Positions 27,771 through 38,898 of a stretch of 64,000 nucleotides of DNA are shown one piece after another. Under the pieces are notes generated by a model that had not been told where the DNA came from, did not search any database, and saw only the letters and a list, made by a program, of their open reading frames with translations. Both the position numbers and the translations under genes were made by a program. Each line of letters opens with the position of its first letter. Position 1 is the stretch's first letter. The DNA comes from an uncultured Eudoraea sp. GTDB lineage: Bacteria; Bacteroidota; Bacteroidia; Flavobacteriales; Flavobacteriaceae. Location of the stretch: contig NZ_CANLGX010000004.1 of the NCBI RefSeq assembly GCF_947490415.1, forward strand, positions 372,001 to 436,000. The letters are read 5' to 3'.

Positions 27771-29318
27771 ATGCCAACGGGCAGAAAATTTATCCTCGAA
27801 AATCCGAGTAAATCGGCTCGCTATGCCTTGTCTGTACTGGCCCCTTTTATATCAGCTTATTTGATATTCTTTGTAGAACTGGACCCTAATAATCCGGCTA
27901 TCACTAATACACTGGCAGTAGCATTATTAATGGCCCTTTGGTGGATAACTGAGCTAATTCCCCTCGCCATCACCTCCCTCCTGCCCATTGTGCTTTTTCC
28001 TGCACTGGGAATCATGAATGGCCGGGAAGTTTCAGCCACTTATTTTAATCATGTCATATTTTTATTTATTGGAGGTTTTTTGGTTGCTCTTGCCATTCAA
28101 AAATGGGCGCTACACAAGCGAATTGCATTAAAAATTCTTCGAATTATTGGTAGTAGTCCGGGTAGAATACTATTGGGGTTTATGGTTGCTACTGCTTTCC
28201 TCTCCATGTGGATATCAAATACCGCAACGGCAATGCTAATGGTCCCTATACTTTTATCAATAATTACCAAGTTGGAGGAGATAAATGGTAAAGCATTGGT
28301 AAAGCACTTTGCTGTAGGCCTTCTACTTTGTATTGCCTACAGCGCTTCTATAGGAGGCATTGCAACTCTTGTGGGTACACCCCCGAACCTTTCGTTCGCC
28401 CGTATCTTTTATATTTACTTTCCTAATGCCCCGGAGATTTCTTTTGCAACCTGGTTTTTTTATGCCTTTCCAATATCACTAGTTTTATTTGTGGTCCTAT
28501 TTGGGTACCTATACCTCATTTTTGTCAAGAGAAAAAAGAATTGGAAAAGTTTGAGTAAAAATGAGATTCTTCTGGATTATGCAAAACTAGGCAGGAAAAA
28601 CTTTGAAGAGAAAGTATTGATGATTGCTTTTGCGTCCCTTGCATTGCTATGGTTTTTCCGGGCAGATATAATGTTAGGTGGATTTAAAATTCCCGGATGG
28701 TCAAACTTATTCAATTATCCACAATTTTTTAATGACGGGACAGTGGCCATTTTTGTTGCTGTGATCTTATTTATGATTCCATCTAAAACGCAACCAGGGA
28801 CTTTTCTCATGGATTGGAAAGCGGCAGAAGAGATTCCTTGGGAAATAATTTTACTGTTTGGTGGTGGTTTTGCCCTTGCAAGCGGATTTAAAGAATCTGG
28901 TTTATCCTTGTGGTTTGGACATCAATTGGAATGGTTAAGTGGCCTGCACCCCCTAATTCTAATTCTTTGCATATGTTTCCTTGTAACTTTTTTGACCGAA
29001 ATTACTTCAAATACAGCTACAGTAGAAACCTTATTGCCAATTCTTGCCGGCCTGGCGGTTAGCATAGAAACCAACCCCCTGCTCTTCATGCTTCCGGCCA
29101 CAGTGGCGGGATCCCTAGCATTTATGTTGCCGGTAGCAACTCCTCCCAACGCTATAGTTTTTGGCAGTAAACGTATATCCGTCATTCAGATGGCTAAAAC
29201 CGGTTTTTTCTTAAATATTATAGGGATTATCCTGGTATCTGTGATAACTTATTATTTCGGTACCTTTATTTTTGATATTGTAGAAGGCGTTTTTCCCGAA
29301 TGGGCAAAAATCGACTAA
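27771..29318 (+). CDS. DASS/SLC13 family sodium:dicarboxylate symporter
   Basis: A 515-aa transporter with about 11-12 helices. Both Ser-Asn-Thr motifs that bind sodium and carboxylate are present: MWISNTATAMLMVPI near residue 148 and ITSNTATVETLLPI near 415. SIGGIATLVGTPPN is also a family signature. It probably imports di- or tricarboxylates, or sulfate, by sodium coupling. It lies 64 bp after the GMC gene and before an esterase in the catabolic run. Confidence 0.93.
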   Translation: MPTGRKFILENPSKSARYALSVLAPFISAYLIFFVELDPNNPAITNTLAVALLMALWWITELIPLAITSLLPIVLFPALGIMNGREVSATYFNHVIFLFIGGFLVALAIQKWALHKRIALKILRIIGSSPGRILLGFMVATAFLSMWISNTATAMLMVPILLSIITKLEEINGKALVKHFAVGLLLCIAYSASIGGIATLVGTPPNLSFARIFYIYFPNAPEISFATWFFYAFPISLVLFVVLFGYLYLIFVKRKKNWKSLSKNEILLDYAKLGRKNFEEKVLMIAFASLALLWFFRADIMLGGFKIPGWSNLFNYPQFFNDGTVAIFVAVILFMIPSKTQPGTFLMDWKAAEEIPWEIILLFGGGFALASGFKESGLSLWFGHQLEWLSGLHPLILILCICFLVTFLTEITSNTATVETLLPILAGLAVSIETNPLLFMLPATVAGSLAFMLPVATPPNAIVFGSKRISVIQMAKTGFFLNIIGIILVSVITYYFGTFIFDIVEGVFPEWAKID

Positions 29319-29353
29319 TAGGAATTTCTTAACTTGCCTTAATAAACATCCTA

Positions 29354-30211
29354 ATGAAAAATACTATCCTTTTTTTGGCTTTTCATCTCATAATTAGCTC
29401 ATTTGCGTTTGGTCAAAACGGAAAAGTTCTGGACGAACTTACTCTTAACAGTAAAATATTGAAGAGTCAGCGAAAATTTGCAATTTACTTACCTCCGGAT
29501 TATGATTCCTCCCAGCGAAGCTATCCGGTACTTTATTTACTGCACGGCGGAGGTGATGACCAAACCGGTTGGGTGCAATTTGGAGAAGTTTTACACATTA
29601 CAGACAAAGCTATTCGAGAAGGTAAGGCTACTCCAATGATCATTGTAATGCCCGACGCAAATACCGGAAAACGAGGCTATTTTAACCGAGGGGACTGGCG
29701 CTATGAAGATTTCTTTTTCGAAGAATTTATGCCCTATGTAGAAACTACATATCGAATTAAAAGGGAAAAGCGATTTCGTGCAGTGGCGGGTCTCTCTATG
29801 GGTGGAGGTGGTTCTTTTATGTATGCCTTACATCATCCGGAGTTATTCTCTTCGGCCTGCCCTTTAAGTGCTTCCGTTGGCCCACTTACAATTGATAAAT
29901 TAAAAGAACGATTAAAAGAAAGAGGAGAAACCTATTCAGAAGAAGAAATAAAAACGTATTTCAAACGGCATAATGCTATTTCTTTGGTTGAATCTATGCC
30001 GGTTGAAGACGTTAAATCTGTCAGGTGGTTTATTGATTGCGGAGATGATGATTTTTTATACGAGGGTAACAGCCTAATACATATTACCATGAAGAAAAAA
30101 GATATCCCTCATGAATACAGGGTCCGAGATGGCAGGCATAGCTGGACCTATTGGAGAGCGTCACTACCAGTAGTATTAGAATTTGTATCTGATGCATTTC
30201 ATCAATATTAA
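29354..30211 (+). CDS. Secreted alpha/beta-hydrolase esterase (esterase D type)
   Basis: A 285-aa serine esterase with a signal peptide ending SFAFGQ. The oxyanion region is YLLHGGGDDQTGW, the nucleophile elbow GLSMGGGGS, an acidic residue lies in CGDDDFLY and the catalytic His in GRHSWTYW. This order matches feruloyl/acetyl-xylan-type esterases in polysaccharide loci. It would act in the periplasm or outside, releasing ester groups from carbohydrates. Followed by a DinB gene after 11 bp. Confidence 0.9.
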   Translation: MKNTILFLAFHLIISSFAFGQNGKVLDELTLNSKILKSQRKFAIYLPPDYDSSQRSYPVLYLLHGGGDDQTGWVQFGEVLHITDKAIREGKATPMIIVMPDANTGKRGYFNRGDWRYEDFFFEEFMPYVETTYRIKREKRFRAVAGLSMGGGGSFMYALHHPELFSSACPLSASVGPLTIDKLKERLKERGETYSEEEIKTYFKRHNAISLVESMPVEDVKSVRWFIDCGDDDFLYEGNSLIHITMKKKDIPHEYRVRDGRHSWTYWRASLPVVLEFVSDAFHQY

Positions 30212-30222
30212 TCAGGAAGAAC

Positions 30223-30819
30223 ATGAAAATAAAAACTACCCTTATGGCTTTATTTTTAATCACAATTATGAATGCCCAGGAAAAGTACCCTCAGGACCTA
30301 CCTTATTATCAGATTCCGGACTATCCGGATAGCTATACGGCAGGTACTGTGGTTGCCCGAATGATAGATGGTTTGGGATTTAGATATTATTGGGCAACTG
30401 AAGGATTACGGACCGAAGACCTGGCCTATAAACCCTCGGAAAGCAATAGAACTATTGATGAAACCTTAGATCACCTTTATAATTTATCACGCGTCGTGTA
30501 CAACTGCGCAATAAAGGAAATTAATGATAGAACACAAGCCAGGGAAGAAGCACTTTCATTTCAGGAAAAAAGAAAGCGCACTTTATTAAATTTTAAAAAA
30601 GCCAGTGAAATTTTTATTAATGCCGGGGACCTAAACGAACATTTGGTGATCTTCAAATCCAAATCTGGCACAATTATAAACCCATTCTGGAATCAGATAA
30701 ACGGACCTATTGAGGATGCTATTTGGCATAGCGGACAGATAGTGGCTTTGCGAAGGGCATCGGGTAACCCAATAGATCCAAAGGTTAATGTTTTTAGGGG
30801 TGTAAGAAGTTCCGAGTAA
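30223..30819 (+). CDS. Exported DinB-family protein
   Basis: A 198-aa protein with a signal peptide (LMALFLITIMNAQ) and a DinB four-helix bundle. Metal-binding histidines are seen in ETLDHLYNLSRVV and AIWHSGQIVALRR. DinB-like proteins are often thiol-dependent enzymes or of unknown function. It is tightly linked to the esterase gene. An exported DinB protein is typical of Bacteroidota, but the role is unknown. Confidence 0.85.
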   Translation: MKIKTTLMALFLITIMNAQEKYPQDLPYYQIPDYPDSYTAGTVVARMIDGLGFRYYWATEGLRTEDLAYKPSESNRTIDETLDHLYNLSRVVYNCAIKEINDRTQAREEALSFQEKRKRTLLNFKKASEIFINAGDLNEHLVIFKSKSGTIINPFWNQINGPIEDAIWHSGQIVALRRASGNPIDPKVNVFRGVRSSE

Positions 30820-31053
30820 TTGGAAAAAACCAAAGGATAATAAACTATTTAATGGTTTTTCCTTATTCGCTGAAAGGATTTAATCAGTAAAAAGACTATT
30901 TGACATTAATTTATTGATTACAAGGACTTTTATCCTTAAATTCTTCGTATATCTATTATAGGATATTCCAGGTTTTATAGAAATCTTTCAAAATATTTCG
31001 GATTTGTCAGGCACATGATTAATAATTTAATTAACAACCTTAAAAACATACAA

Positions 31054-31659
31054 ATGAAAAAAATTCTTCTTCCAGTAATTGCGCTTTTCTTACTTGGTTT
31101 TGGTCCCACAAGCACTAAACTTACGGATCAGGAAAGAGTTATAGGAGCTCTTGAATTGACTAAAACACATGCATATGTGATGGAAACCCTTAACGGACTA
31201 AGTGAGGAACAGTTAAATTTCAAAAGTAGTCCTGAATCATGGTCTATTGCCGAATGTGTTGAGCATCTGGCAATTTCCGAAAATGCTTTGGACCAAATGC
31301 TTCAGGAATCCTTAAAAACACCTGCTGATCCCTCTAAGCGTGCAGAAGTAAAGATGACCGATAAGGAACTAATGGCTATGATTAGAAGCCGGGATACAAA
31401 AGTAAAAACCTCAGAACCTTTTGAGCCATCCGGTAAGTTTGGATCCTATGAGGAAAGCCTGAAAGCTTTTCAATCAAAAAGAAAAGAACACATAGTCTAT
31501 ATGGAGACTACAGAAGATGATCTGAGAAATCATTACGGGCAAATGCCTTTCGGTACCATTGATGCCTATCAAATACTCATGTTCATTTCTGGTCATACTG
31601 AAAGGCATGTAAAGCAAATGGAAGAAGTCAAATCAGATAAAAACTTTCCTGATAAATGA
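31054..31659 (+). CDS. Second exported DinB-superfamily protein
   Basis: DinB-like metalloprotein with a signal peptide (LPVIALFLLGFG). The histidine motifs are IAECVEHLAISENAL and ISGHTERHVKQM. The track begins at 31015, but ATG 31054 (MKKILLPVIALF) gives a clean signal peptide and 201 aa. A 195-bp gap with no gene precedes it and a hairpin follows. It is only distantly similar to the upstream DinB protein, so a simple recent duplication is unlikely. Function unknown. Confidence 0.86.
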   Translation: MKKILLPVIALFLLGFGPTSTKLTDQERVIGALELTKTHAYVMETLNGLSEEQLNFKSSPESWSIAECVEHLAISENALDQMLQESLKTPADPSKRAEVKMTDKELMAMIRSRDTKVKTSEPFEPSGKFGSYEESLKAFQSKRKEHIVYMETTEDDLRNHYGQMPFGTIDAYQILMFISGHTERHVKQMEEVKSDKNFPDK

Positions 31660-31691
31660 TTTGATTTTCTTTGTTTGGAAAAGATAATTGT

Positions 31692-31726
31692 AATACCCTC
31701 GTGCTATTTTGTTCGCTGAGGGTATT
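31692..31726 (+). terminator. Hairpin between DinB and symporter genes
   Basis: AATACCCTC, a 17-base loop and GAGGGTATT form a perfect 9-bp stem followed by TGCTTTT. It may terminate the DinB transcript or act as a leader structure for the symporter, whose ATG is 10 bp further. Confidence 0.5.
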
Positions 31727-31735
31727 TGCTTTTAA

Positions 31736-33358
31736 ATGGTATTGCTTATTTTTAGAGCGATGACATTTTTCACTTTTGTACTCTTTACAGGTTTTGTCGC
31801 CCTTTATGCTACCTGGAAACTTCGCCGGGATAAATTAAATACCAAAGACGGTTATTTTCTGGGAGGAAGGTCACTGACAGGTATAATTATTGCCGGCTCA
31901 TTGCTATTAACCAATATTTCTACAGAGCACCTTGTGGGAATGAATGGTTCTGCATATAAAAATGGTGCCATTATAGTAGCCTGGGAGGTCACTTCCGCAT
32001 TAGCTCTCGTAATTGCAGCTTTATATTTTGCACCCCGGTACCTAAAAATGGGTCTGACAACAATTCCGGAATTTTTGGAAAAACGATTTGATGGCCTTAC
32101 TAGAACCCTGGTTGCCCTCTTGCTGATCATATCTTTTGTAGCCACTCTGTTACCCATAGTACTATATACGGGGGCATTAAATATCGAAGCCATATTCGAA
32201 ATCTCTGAACTTTTAAGTGTAAGTCAAAAAGAAGGTATCTGGATTACCATAGTTATTGTTGGAGGGATTGGTGCTCTATACGCTATTTTTGGCGGTCTTA
32301 AGATGGTAGCTTACACAGATACAATAAACGGTTTTGGTCTCCTTGTAGCCGGTTTGCTGGTTCCGGTTTTGGCGCTTTGGAGTATAGGCGATGGAAATCT
32401 GGCGGAAGGTTTAGGTATGGTCTTTGAAAAAAACCCCGGTAAATTTAATGTTATTAGCAGAGAAGCGGGCATAGGACCGGGATCAAGGTCTGCAATATTG
32501 CCATTTGAAGTACTTTTTACAGGATTAATGCTAAATCAGATTTATTTCTGGACCATGCATCAGTCAATTATCCAAAGAGTACTCGGGGCCGTAAGTCTTA
32601 AGGAAGCCCAAAAAGGCTTGCTGTTTACCGGACTATTGAAAATTCTGGTACCCCTGGTAATAGTCCTTCCTGGTCTTATCGGTTTTTATTATTTTGGAGA
32701 AGAATTTTATGATAATCCCGACAGTGTTTACCCCAATCTGGTGAAAATGGTTTTACCGGCCTGGTTAACCGGATTCTTTGTTGCCGTTATGATGGGGGCA
32801 ATACTCACTACCTTCAATAGTGCTTTGAACAGTGCAGCAACAGTTTTTAGCCTGGGCATTTTTAAACGATATATCCAAAAAAATGCCGGGGAAAGAAGAC
32901 TTGTAAATATAGGAAAATGGACCTCAGCCATACTTGCCCTTTTTGCTATTGGAATAGCACCTTTTGTAGCCAATGCACCAGAAGGTCTTTATCAACTGTT
33001 GCAACAACTTAATGGAATATTCTTCATACCAATTGCTAGTGTTATAATCGCAGGTTTTTTACTGCCAAGTGTTTCGGCTGCAGGAGCGAAAACCGGTTTA
33101 TTATTTGGCTTGTTATTTTATATCATAAGCTACTTTATTCTCGAAGTTGATCTGCATTTTGTGCATATATGGGGAATTGAATTTGTACTAAATATTGGTG
33201 TAATGCTTTTAATATCACGGTTTTTTCCAAATAAGGAAACTTTTGTCATTAAAGATGCGGGAATATTAAACCTTAAACCGTGGAAATATGCGAGACAGTT
33301 TAGCCTGTTTTTGGTAGTATTCACCATTATTTTGTACCTTTTACTAGGAAATGTTTAG
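31736..33358 (+). CDS. Sodium:solute symporter (SSS/SLC5), likely for inositol or a sugar
   Basis: A 540-aa transporter with about 14 helices. The N-terminus has the family pattern DGYFLGGRSLTGIIIAGSLLLTNISTEHLVG, and the sodium-site helix is present. Its stop lies 1 bp before the preferred start of a myo-inositol oxygenase gene, so the substrate is probably inositol or a hexose/uronate; this is inference. ATG 31760 is a possible shorter start that removes eight hydrophobic residues. Confidence 0.9.
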   Translation: MVLLIFRAMTFFTFVLFTGFVALYATWKLRRDKLNTKDGYFLGGRSLTGIIIAGSLLLTNISTEHLVGMNGSAYKNGAIIVAWEVTSALALVIAALYFAPRYLKMGLTTIPEFLEKRFDGLTRTLVALLLIISFVATLLPIVLYTGALNIEAIFEISELLSVSQKEGIWITIVIVGGIGALYAIFGGLKMVAYTDTINGFGLLVAGLLVPVLALWSIGDGNLAEGLGMVFEKNPGKFNVISREAGIGPGSRSAILPFEVLFTGLMLNQIYFWTMHQSIIQRVLGAVSLKEAQKGLLFTGLLKILVPLVIVLPGLIGFYYFGEEFYDNPDSVYPNLVKMVLPAWLTGFFVAVMMGAILTTFNSALNSAATVFSLGIFKRYIQKNAGERRLVNIGKWTSAILALFAIGIAPFVANAPEGLYQLLQQLNGIFFIPIASVIIAGFLLPSVSAAGAKTGLLFGLLFYIISYFILEVDLHFVHIWGIEFVLNIGVMLLISRFFPNKETFVIKDAGILNLKPWKYARQFSLFLVVFTIILYLLLGNV

Positions 33359-33359
33359 T

Positions 33360-34169
33360 ATGGAAAAAGTATTTAGAAATTATAATGATACAGATGTAAA
33401 TGCCGCAGTGCGAGACCATTATCGCAAAATGCGGGAAAGACAAACCTTTGAATATGTCCAGCGGATGCACAGGAAGTATTTGATGTTTAATAAGCCTATG
33501 GGTCTCTGGGATGCAATGATACATTTAAATGACCTGATTGACGTGAGCGATCCGGATTTGGATTTGCCTAACGTACAGCATCTTATTCAAAGTGCTGAAG
33601 CAATCAGAGAGGATAAGCGACCAGACTGGATGCAATTAGTTGGCCTGATACACGATTTAGGGAAAGTGATGTTTCTTTGGGGAAGCGATGAAGATGGAAC
33701 AAGCCAGAACGAACAATGGGGAATGGTTGGTGATGTTTTTGTGGTTGGTTGTGCGTTGCCGGAGTCTTGTGTTTACCCTGAATTTAATCAACTTAATCCG
33801 GATATGAGAGATTCAAGATATAGCTCTGAATTGGGAATATATGAAAAGCACTGTGGTCTGGATAATCTTACTCTTGCATGGGGACATGACGAATATCTAT
33901 TTCAGGTATTACAGCACCATAAGGGAAACTTAATCCCGGAAGCTGGTATGGCCATGATAAGGTATCATTCCTTTTACCCCTGGCATAGCGGAGGAAGTTA
34001 TACTTCGCTGCTTTGTGATAAAGACGAAGAATATTTAAATTGGATAAGAGATTTCAATAAATATGATCTTTATACAAAATGTAATAAAACCTATGATCTG
34101 GAAGAGATTAAGGATTATTATTTACCCATAGCTGAAAAGTATCTCGGAACTGGCCTAATCTATTGGTAG
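33360..34169 (+). CDS. Inositol oxygenase (MIOX)
   Basis: Oxidises myo-inositol with O2 to D-glucuronate using a di-iron centre. The 269-aa protein shows MIOX signatures throughout: MRERQTFEYVQRMH, LIHDLGKVMFLWG (HD iron ligands), TLAWGHDEYLFQVLQHH, MIRYHSFYPWHSGGSY and DLYTK near the end. Start ATG 33360 follows the symporter stop by one base; ATG 33351 would overlap it. This is a eukaryote-like enzyme, patchy in bacteria, and together with the symporter forms an inositol uptake/oxidation pair. A hairpin terminator follows. Confidence 0.95.
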   Translation: MEKVFRNYNDTDVNAAVRDHYRKMRERQTFEYVQRMHRKYLMFNKPMGLWDAMIHLNDLIDVSDPDLDLPNVQHLIQSAEAIREDKRPDWMQLVGLIHDLGKVMFLWGSDEDGTSQNEQWGMVGDVFVVGCALPESCVYPEFNQLNPDMRDSRYSSELGIYEKHCGLDNLTLAWGHDEYLFQVLQHHKGNLIPEAGMAMIRYHSFYPWHSGGSYTSLLCDKDEEYLNWIRDFNKYDLYTKCNKTYDLEEIKDYYLPIAEKYLGTGLIYW

Positions 34170-34195
34170 TGCGAAAACCAAAAAAAGACATCTCA

Positions 34196-34224
34196 AAATA
34201 GCAAAGTAAATTACTTTGCTATTT
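34196..34224 (+). terminator. Terminator after MIOX
   Basis: AAATAGCAAAGT and ACTTTGCTATTT form a perfect 12-bp stem with a 5-base loop, followed by an AT-rich tail. It ends the symporter-MIOX unit. Confidence 0.75.
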
Positions 34225-34476
34225 ATATTTAAAACGGAATAGGCCGAACTATAGTTTAGTGCGAATTTTTAGAAGTAAATGCACCATAGATAATTCTACA
34301 CAAAGAGCATGAAATAGACACATTTCTGCACAGGCATCATTTGTCTAAAGGATATTTATCCTTCAGTATTCTTTAAGAAAATTTATGATATATTAACAAT
34401 TTAAGATGATCAAAATCATTAAATTAGAATGAAATGCGTTGTATTTTTGCAACTATAGTTTTTAAAAATCTAGATC
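34225..34476 (+). promoter_or_regulatory. Upstream region of the CarboxypepD-reg gene with a -7 box
   Basis: No gene is visible. TATTTTTG at 34442-34449 matches the Bacteroidota -7 consensus TAnnTTTG, 27 bp before the next ATG. No convincing TTG is found at the -33 spacing. The rest is AT-rich without clear structure. Confidence 0.45.
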
Positions 34477-35811
34477 ATGAAACATATCATATTTCTCAAA
34501 TCCAATAATGTTCTATTATCAGCATTCGCAGGAATTATATTGTTAATAGGAATACCTGCAACCAGCCAGGCATCAACTTTCTTCCAGGATAATCCTCAGG
34601 AAGTAACATCATTCAACCAATTCAAAGGAGAGGTAGTTGACAGTGAGAATAACAAGCCGCTTGTATTTGCTACATTAACGCTGGAAGGAAGTAATATTAG
34701 TACCATAACCAATACAGAAGGTAAATTTTTATTAAAAATTCCAACAAGTATTAAACAAGGAAATATCATTGTATCCTTTTTAGGTTATAAAACTTCCGTA
34801 GTTCCTTTAGAGCAATTAAAGGATAATAATAATAAGATTGCCCTGATGGTCTCAATAACTAAATTGGAAGAGGTAAATGTTGTTATTCCAAAAAGTGCCC
34901 GTACCCTAGTTAAGGAAACGCTGCGAAGAAAAGGAGAGAATTACTTTGGAGATCCTACACTTATGACCGCATTTTACAGGGAAACTATTAAAAAACGAAA
35001 GAAAAATGTATCTCTATCGGAAGCCGTGGTAAACATATATAAAACCCCTTATTCCTCTGAGAAAAAAGATGCCGTGCAGCTCTATAAAGCCAGAAAGAGT
35101 ACAGACTATAACAAACTAGACACTCTGGCATTAAAACTGCAAGGAGGTCCGTTTAATGCGCTTTATGTAGATATTATGAAATACCCGGAATATATCTTTA
35201 ATGATGTTACCATGGAGGATTATGATTTTAGTTTTGAAAGATCTACAAGGATTAATGACAAATTGATTTATGTTGTAGGTTTTAAACAACGCCCTAATAT
35301 TTATGATCCTCTTTATAAAGGACAATTATTTATCGACGCAGAAAACAAAATACTTACCAGTGCTATATATTCTTTAAATATTACAGATAAGGAATTAGCG
35401 AGTAAAATGTTTGTCCGGAAAAAACCTCGCAATGCTAGAGTATACCCTACAGATATAGCCTACAGGGTGGATTACAGGGAAAAAAATGGAAAATGGTATT
35501 ACGGATATAGTAATGTGCTTTTAGAGTTTAAAATCAACTGGGATAAAAAGCTATTTAATTCTGTTTATAGTATGAGCTGTGAAATGGCCGTAACCGACTG
35601 GGAAAAAAATATTTCTGGCGAAGTTCCGAAAGTTAAGGATAGATTAAAATCCTCTATTATTCTTAGCGAGGCTGCCATTGGTTTTTCAGATCCTGATTTC
35701 TGGGGAGAATACAACATCATAGAACCTGAAAAATCTATTGAATCCGCTATCAAGAAAATACAGAGACAGTTAAAAAAATCCAATACAGACGGTGGGGAAT
35801 CCATACCGTAG
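34477..35811 (+). CDS. Carboxypeptidase-like regulatory domain protein, exported
   Basis: A 444-aa exported protein with a signal peptide ending TSQAS. A CarboxypepD-reg-like beta sandwich spans about residues 48-135 (GEVVDSENNKPLVFATLTLEG, then NTEGKFLLKIP and VSFLGYKT). A long C-terminal region with repeated beta strands and tyrosines follows (AFYRETIKKRK; TDIAYRVDYREKNGKWYYGY). This is a common outer-envelope architecture in flavobacteria, but the C-terminal part has no known activity. No TonB barrel is present. Strong terminator downstream. Confidence 0.8.
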   Translation: MKHIIFLKSNNVLLSAFAGIILLIGIPATSQASTFFQDNPQEVTSFNQFKGEVVDSENNKPLVFATLTLEGSNISTITNTEGKFLLKIPTSIKQGNIIVSFLGYKTSVVPLEQLKDNNNKIALMVSITKLEEVNVVIPKSARTLVKETLRRKGENYFGDPTLMTAFYRETIKKRKKNVSLSEAVVNIYKTPYSSEKKDAVQLYKARKSTDYNKLDTLALKLQGGPFNALYVDIMKYPEYIFNDVTMEDYDFSFERSTRINDKLIYVVGFKQRPNIYDPLYKGQLFIDAENKILTSAIYSLNITDKELASKMFVRKKPRNARVYPTDIAYRVDYREKNGKWYYGYSNVLLEFKINWDKKLFNSVYSMSCEMAVTDWEKNISGEVPKVKDRLKSSIILSEAAIGFSDPDFWGEYNIIEPEKSIESAIKKIQRQLKKSNTDGGESIP

Positions 35812-35835
35812 TATCAGTCTAAGAGATATTTTTTT

Positions 35836-35859
35836 AATCGGCCTCAGATGAGGCCGATT
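35836..35859 (+). terminator. Hairpin terminator
   Basis: AATCGGCCTC, AGAT loop, GAGGCCGATT: a perfect 10-bp GC-rich stem 24 bp after the preceding stop. The T-run after it is short, but position and stability fit a terminator. Confidence 0.7.
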
Positions 35860-35915
35860 TGTATTAATATATGCTGCTGAATAACCCTTTTGACAAATAA
35901 TTGCAAACTTCCTAG

Positions 35916-35951
35916 TTATGAACAATTGTTCATAAAACAAGTTTATAAACT
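35916..35951. promoter_or_regulatory. Two adjacent perfect palindromes, operator-like
   Basis: TTATGAACAATTGTTCATAA (35916-35935) is a perfect 20-bp palindrome, and AGTTTATAAACT (35940-35951) a perfect 12-bp one. Their centres are 20 bp apart, about two helix turns. No T-tract follows, so they do not look like terminators. They suit dimeric repressor binding, but no regulator gene is adjacent. Confidence 0.45.
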
Positions 35952-35999
35952 GTTGATTATTAAATTCTTGCAAAATTTGATTTATGCTCAAAAATTATG

Positions 36000-36428
36000 T
36001 ATATTTATTTTATGGTTTAAGAGAGTTACCTGTCTAGGGTAAATCAATGAGGCCATTATAAAGTTGACGTTCTTTATATTATTGTCTAGTCTTAAAATTA
36101 AAGTAGGGTAATTTATTACCAGATTTTAACAAAGATGAGCATAACGAAGGAGAGCTGTAGTTTTCCTGAGGTGTGTGGGTTTATTTACGTTAAATTTAGA
36201 ACTTAGGTTTTAGATTTAAGATAGATGAATTAAAACGATGAGAAGAAGCCTTCAGTTGTTACTTGGTTGAAAAATTAAGAACAAAGAAAGTTTCAAACGT
36301 TGATTTAGTTAGTCAAATGCAATCAATGGTTGCCGTGCTGTACTCCGGTACAGAACAAAAAGTTTGCTAGCTAATTCTAGAAAGCCATGTCAATGTACTT
36401 GTACAATGATATGGCTTTTGTTTTTTGT
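36000..36428 (+). ncRNA. Candidate structured non-coding RNA with terminal terminator
   Basis: No ORF of useful size lies here, but RNA-like structure does. GGTAAT-TT-ATTACC (36107-36120) is an inverted repeat. CTGTAC-TCCG-GTACAG (36338-36353) is a perfect 6-bp stem capped by a UNCG-type tetraloop. A long hairpin (36381-36418: AAAGCCAT...TGTAC-TT-GTACA...ATGGCTTT) is followed by TTTTGTTTTTTG, a strong rho-independent terminator with no gene upstream to end except the one already terminated at 35836. The 5' end is unknown and no -7 box was found. It does not match tmRNA, RNase P or SRP signatures that I know. Confidence 0.45.
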
Positions 36429-36519
36429 TACTTTTCCCTATTAGTTTCATTCTTTTGGCAAGCTCCCTTGACTTAAATTAAAGTTTAAAAAACGGTGGTT
36501 TTATGATCTGTTAAAATTG

Positions 36520-36527
36520 TATATTTG
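36520..36527 (+). promoter_or_regulatory. Putative -7 box of the icd promoter
   Basis: TATATTTG matches TAnnTTTG and lies 29 bp before the icd ATG. The -33 region (GGTTTT near 36497) is weak. Confidence 0.45.
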
Positions 36528-36553
36528 CTGCGCTTAAAACAAATTCTCTTTAA

Positions 36554-38776
<2,223 letters not shown>

Positions 38777-38898
38777 TACTAATTCAGTAATAAAATTAAA
38801 GACCTCAACGAATTCAGTTGGGGTCTCTTCATTTTAAAATACTGTTAACAATGAATAGATTGTAATCTTAATGCATATTTTTGGAGAAAATTGCCTTA

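Noticed and set aside
30223-31659. Recent duplication of the two DinB genes
   Set aside because: The proteins share only the general family pattern and differ in length and motif sequence.
36135-36206. 23-codon ORF starting ATGAGCATAACG in the gene-poor region
   Set aside because: Too short, no similarity recognised, and it lies within the candidate RNA.
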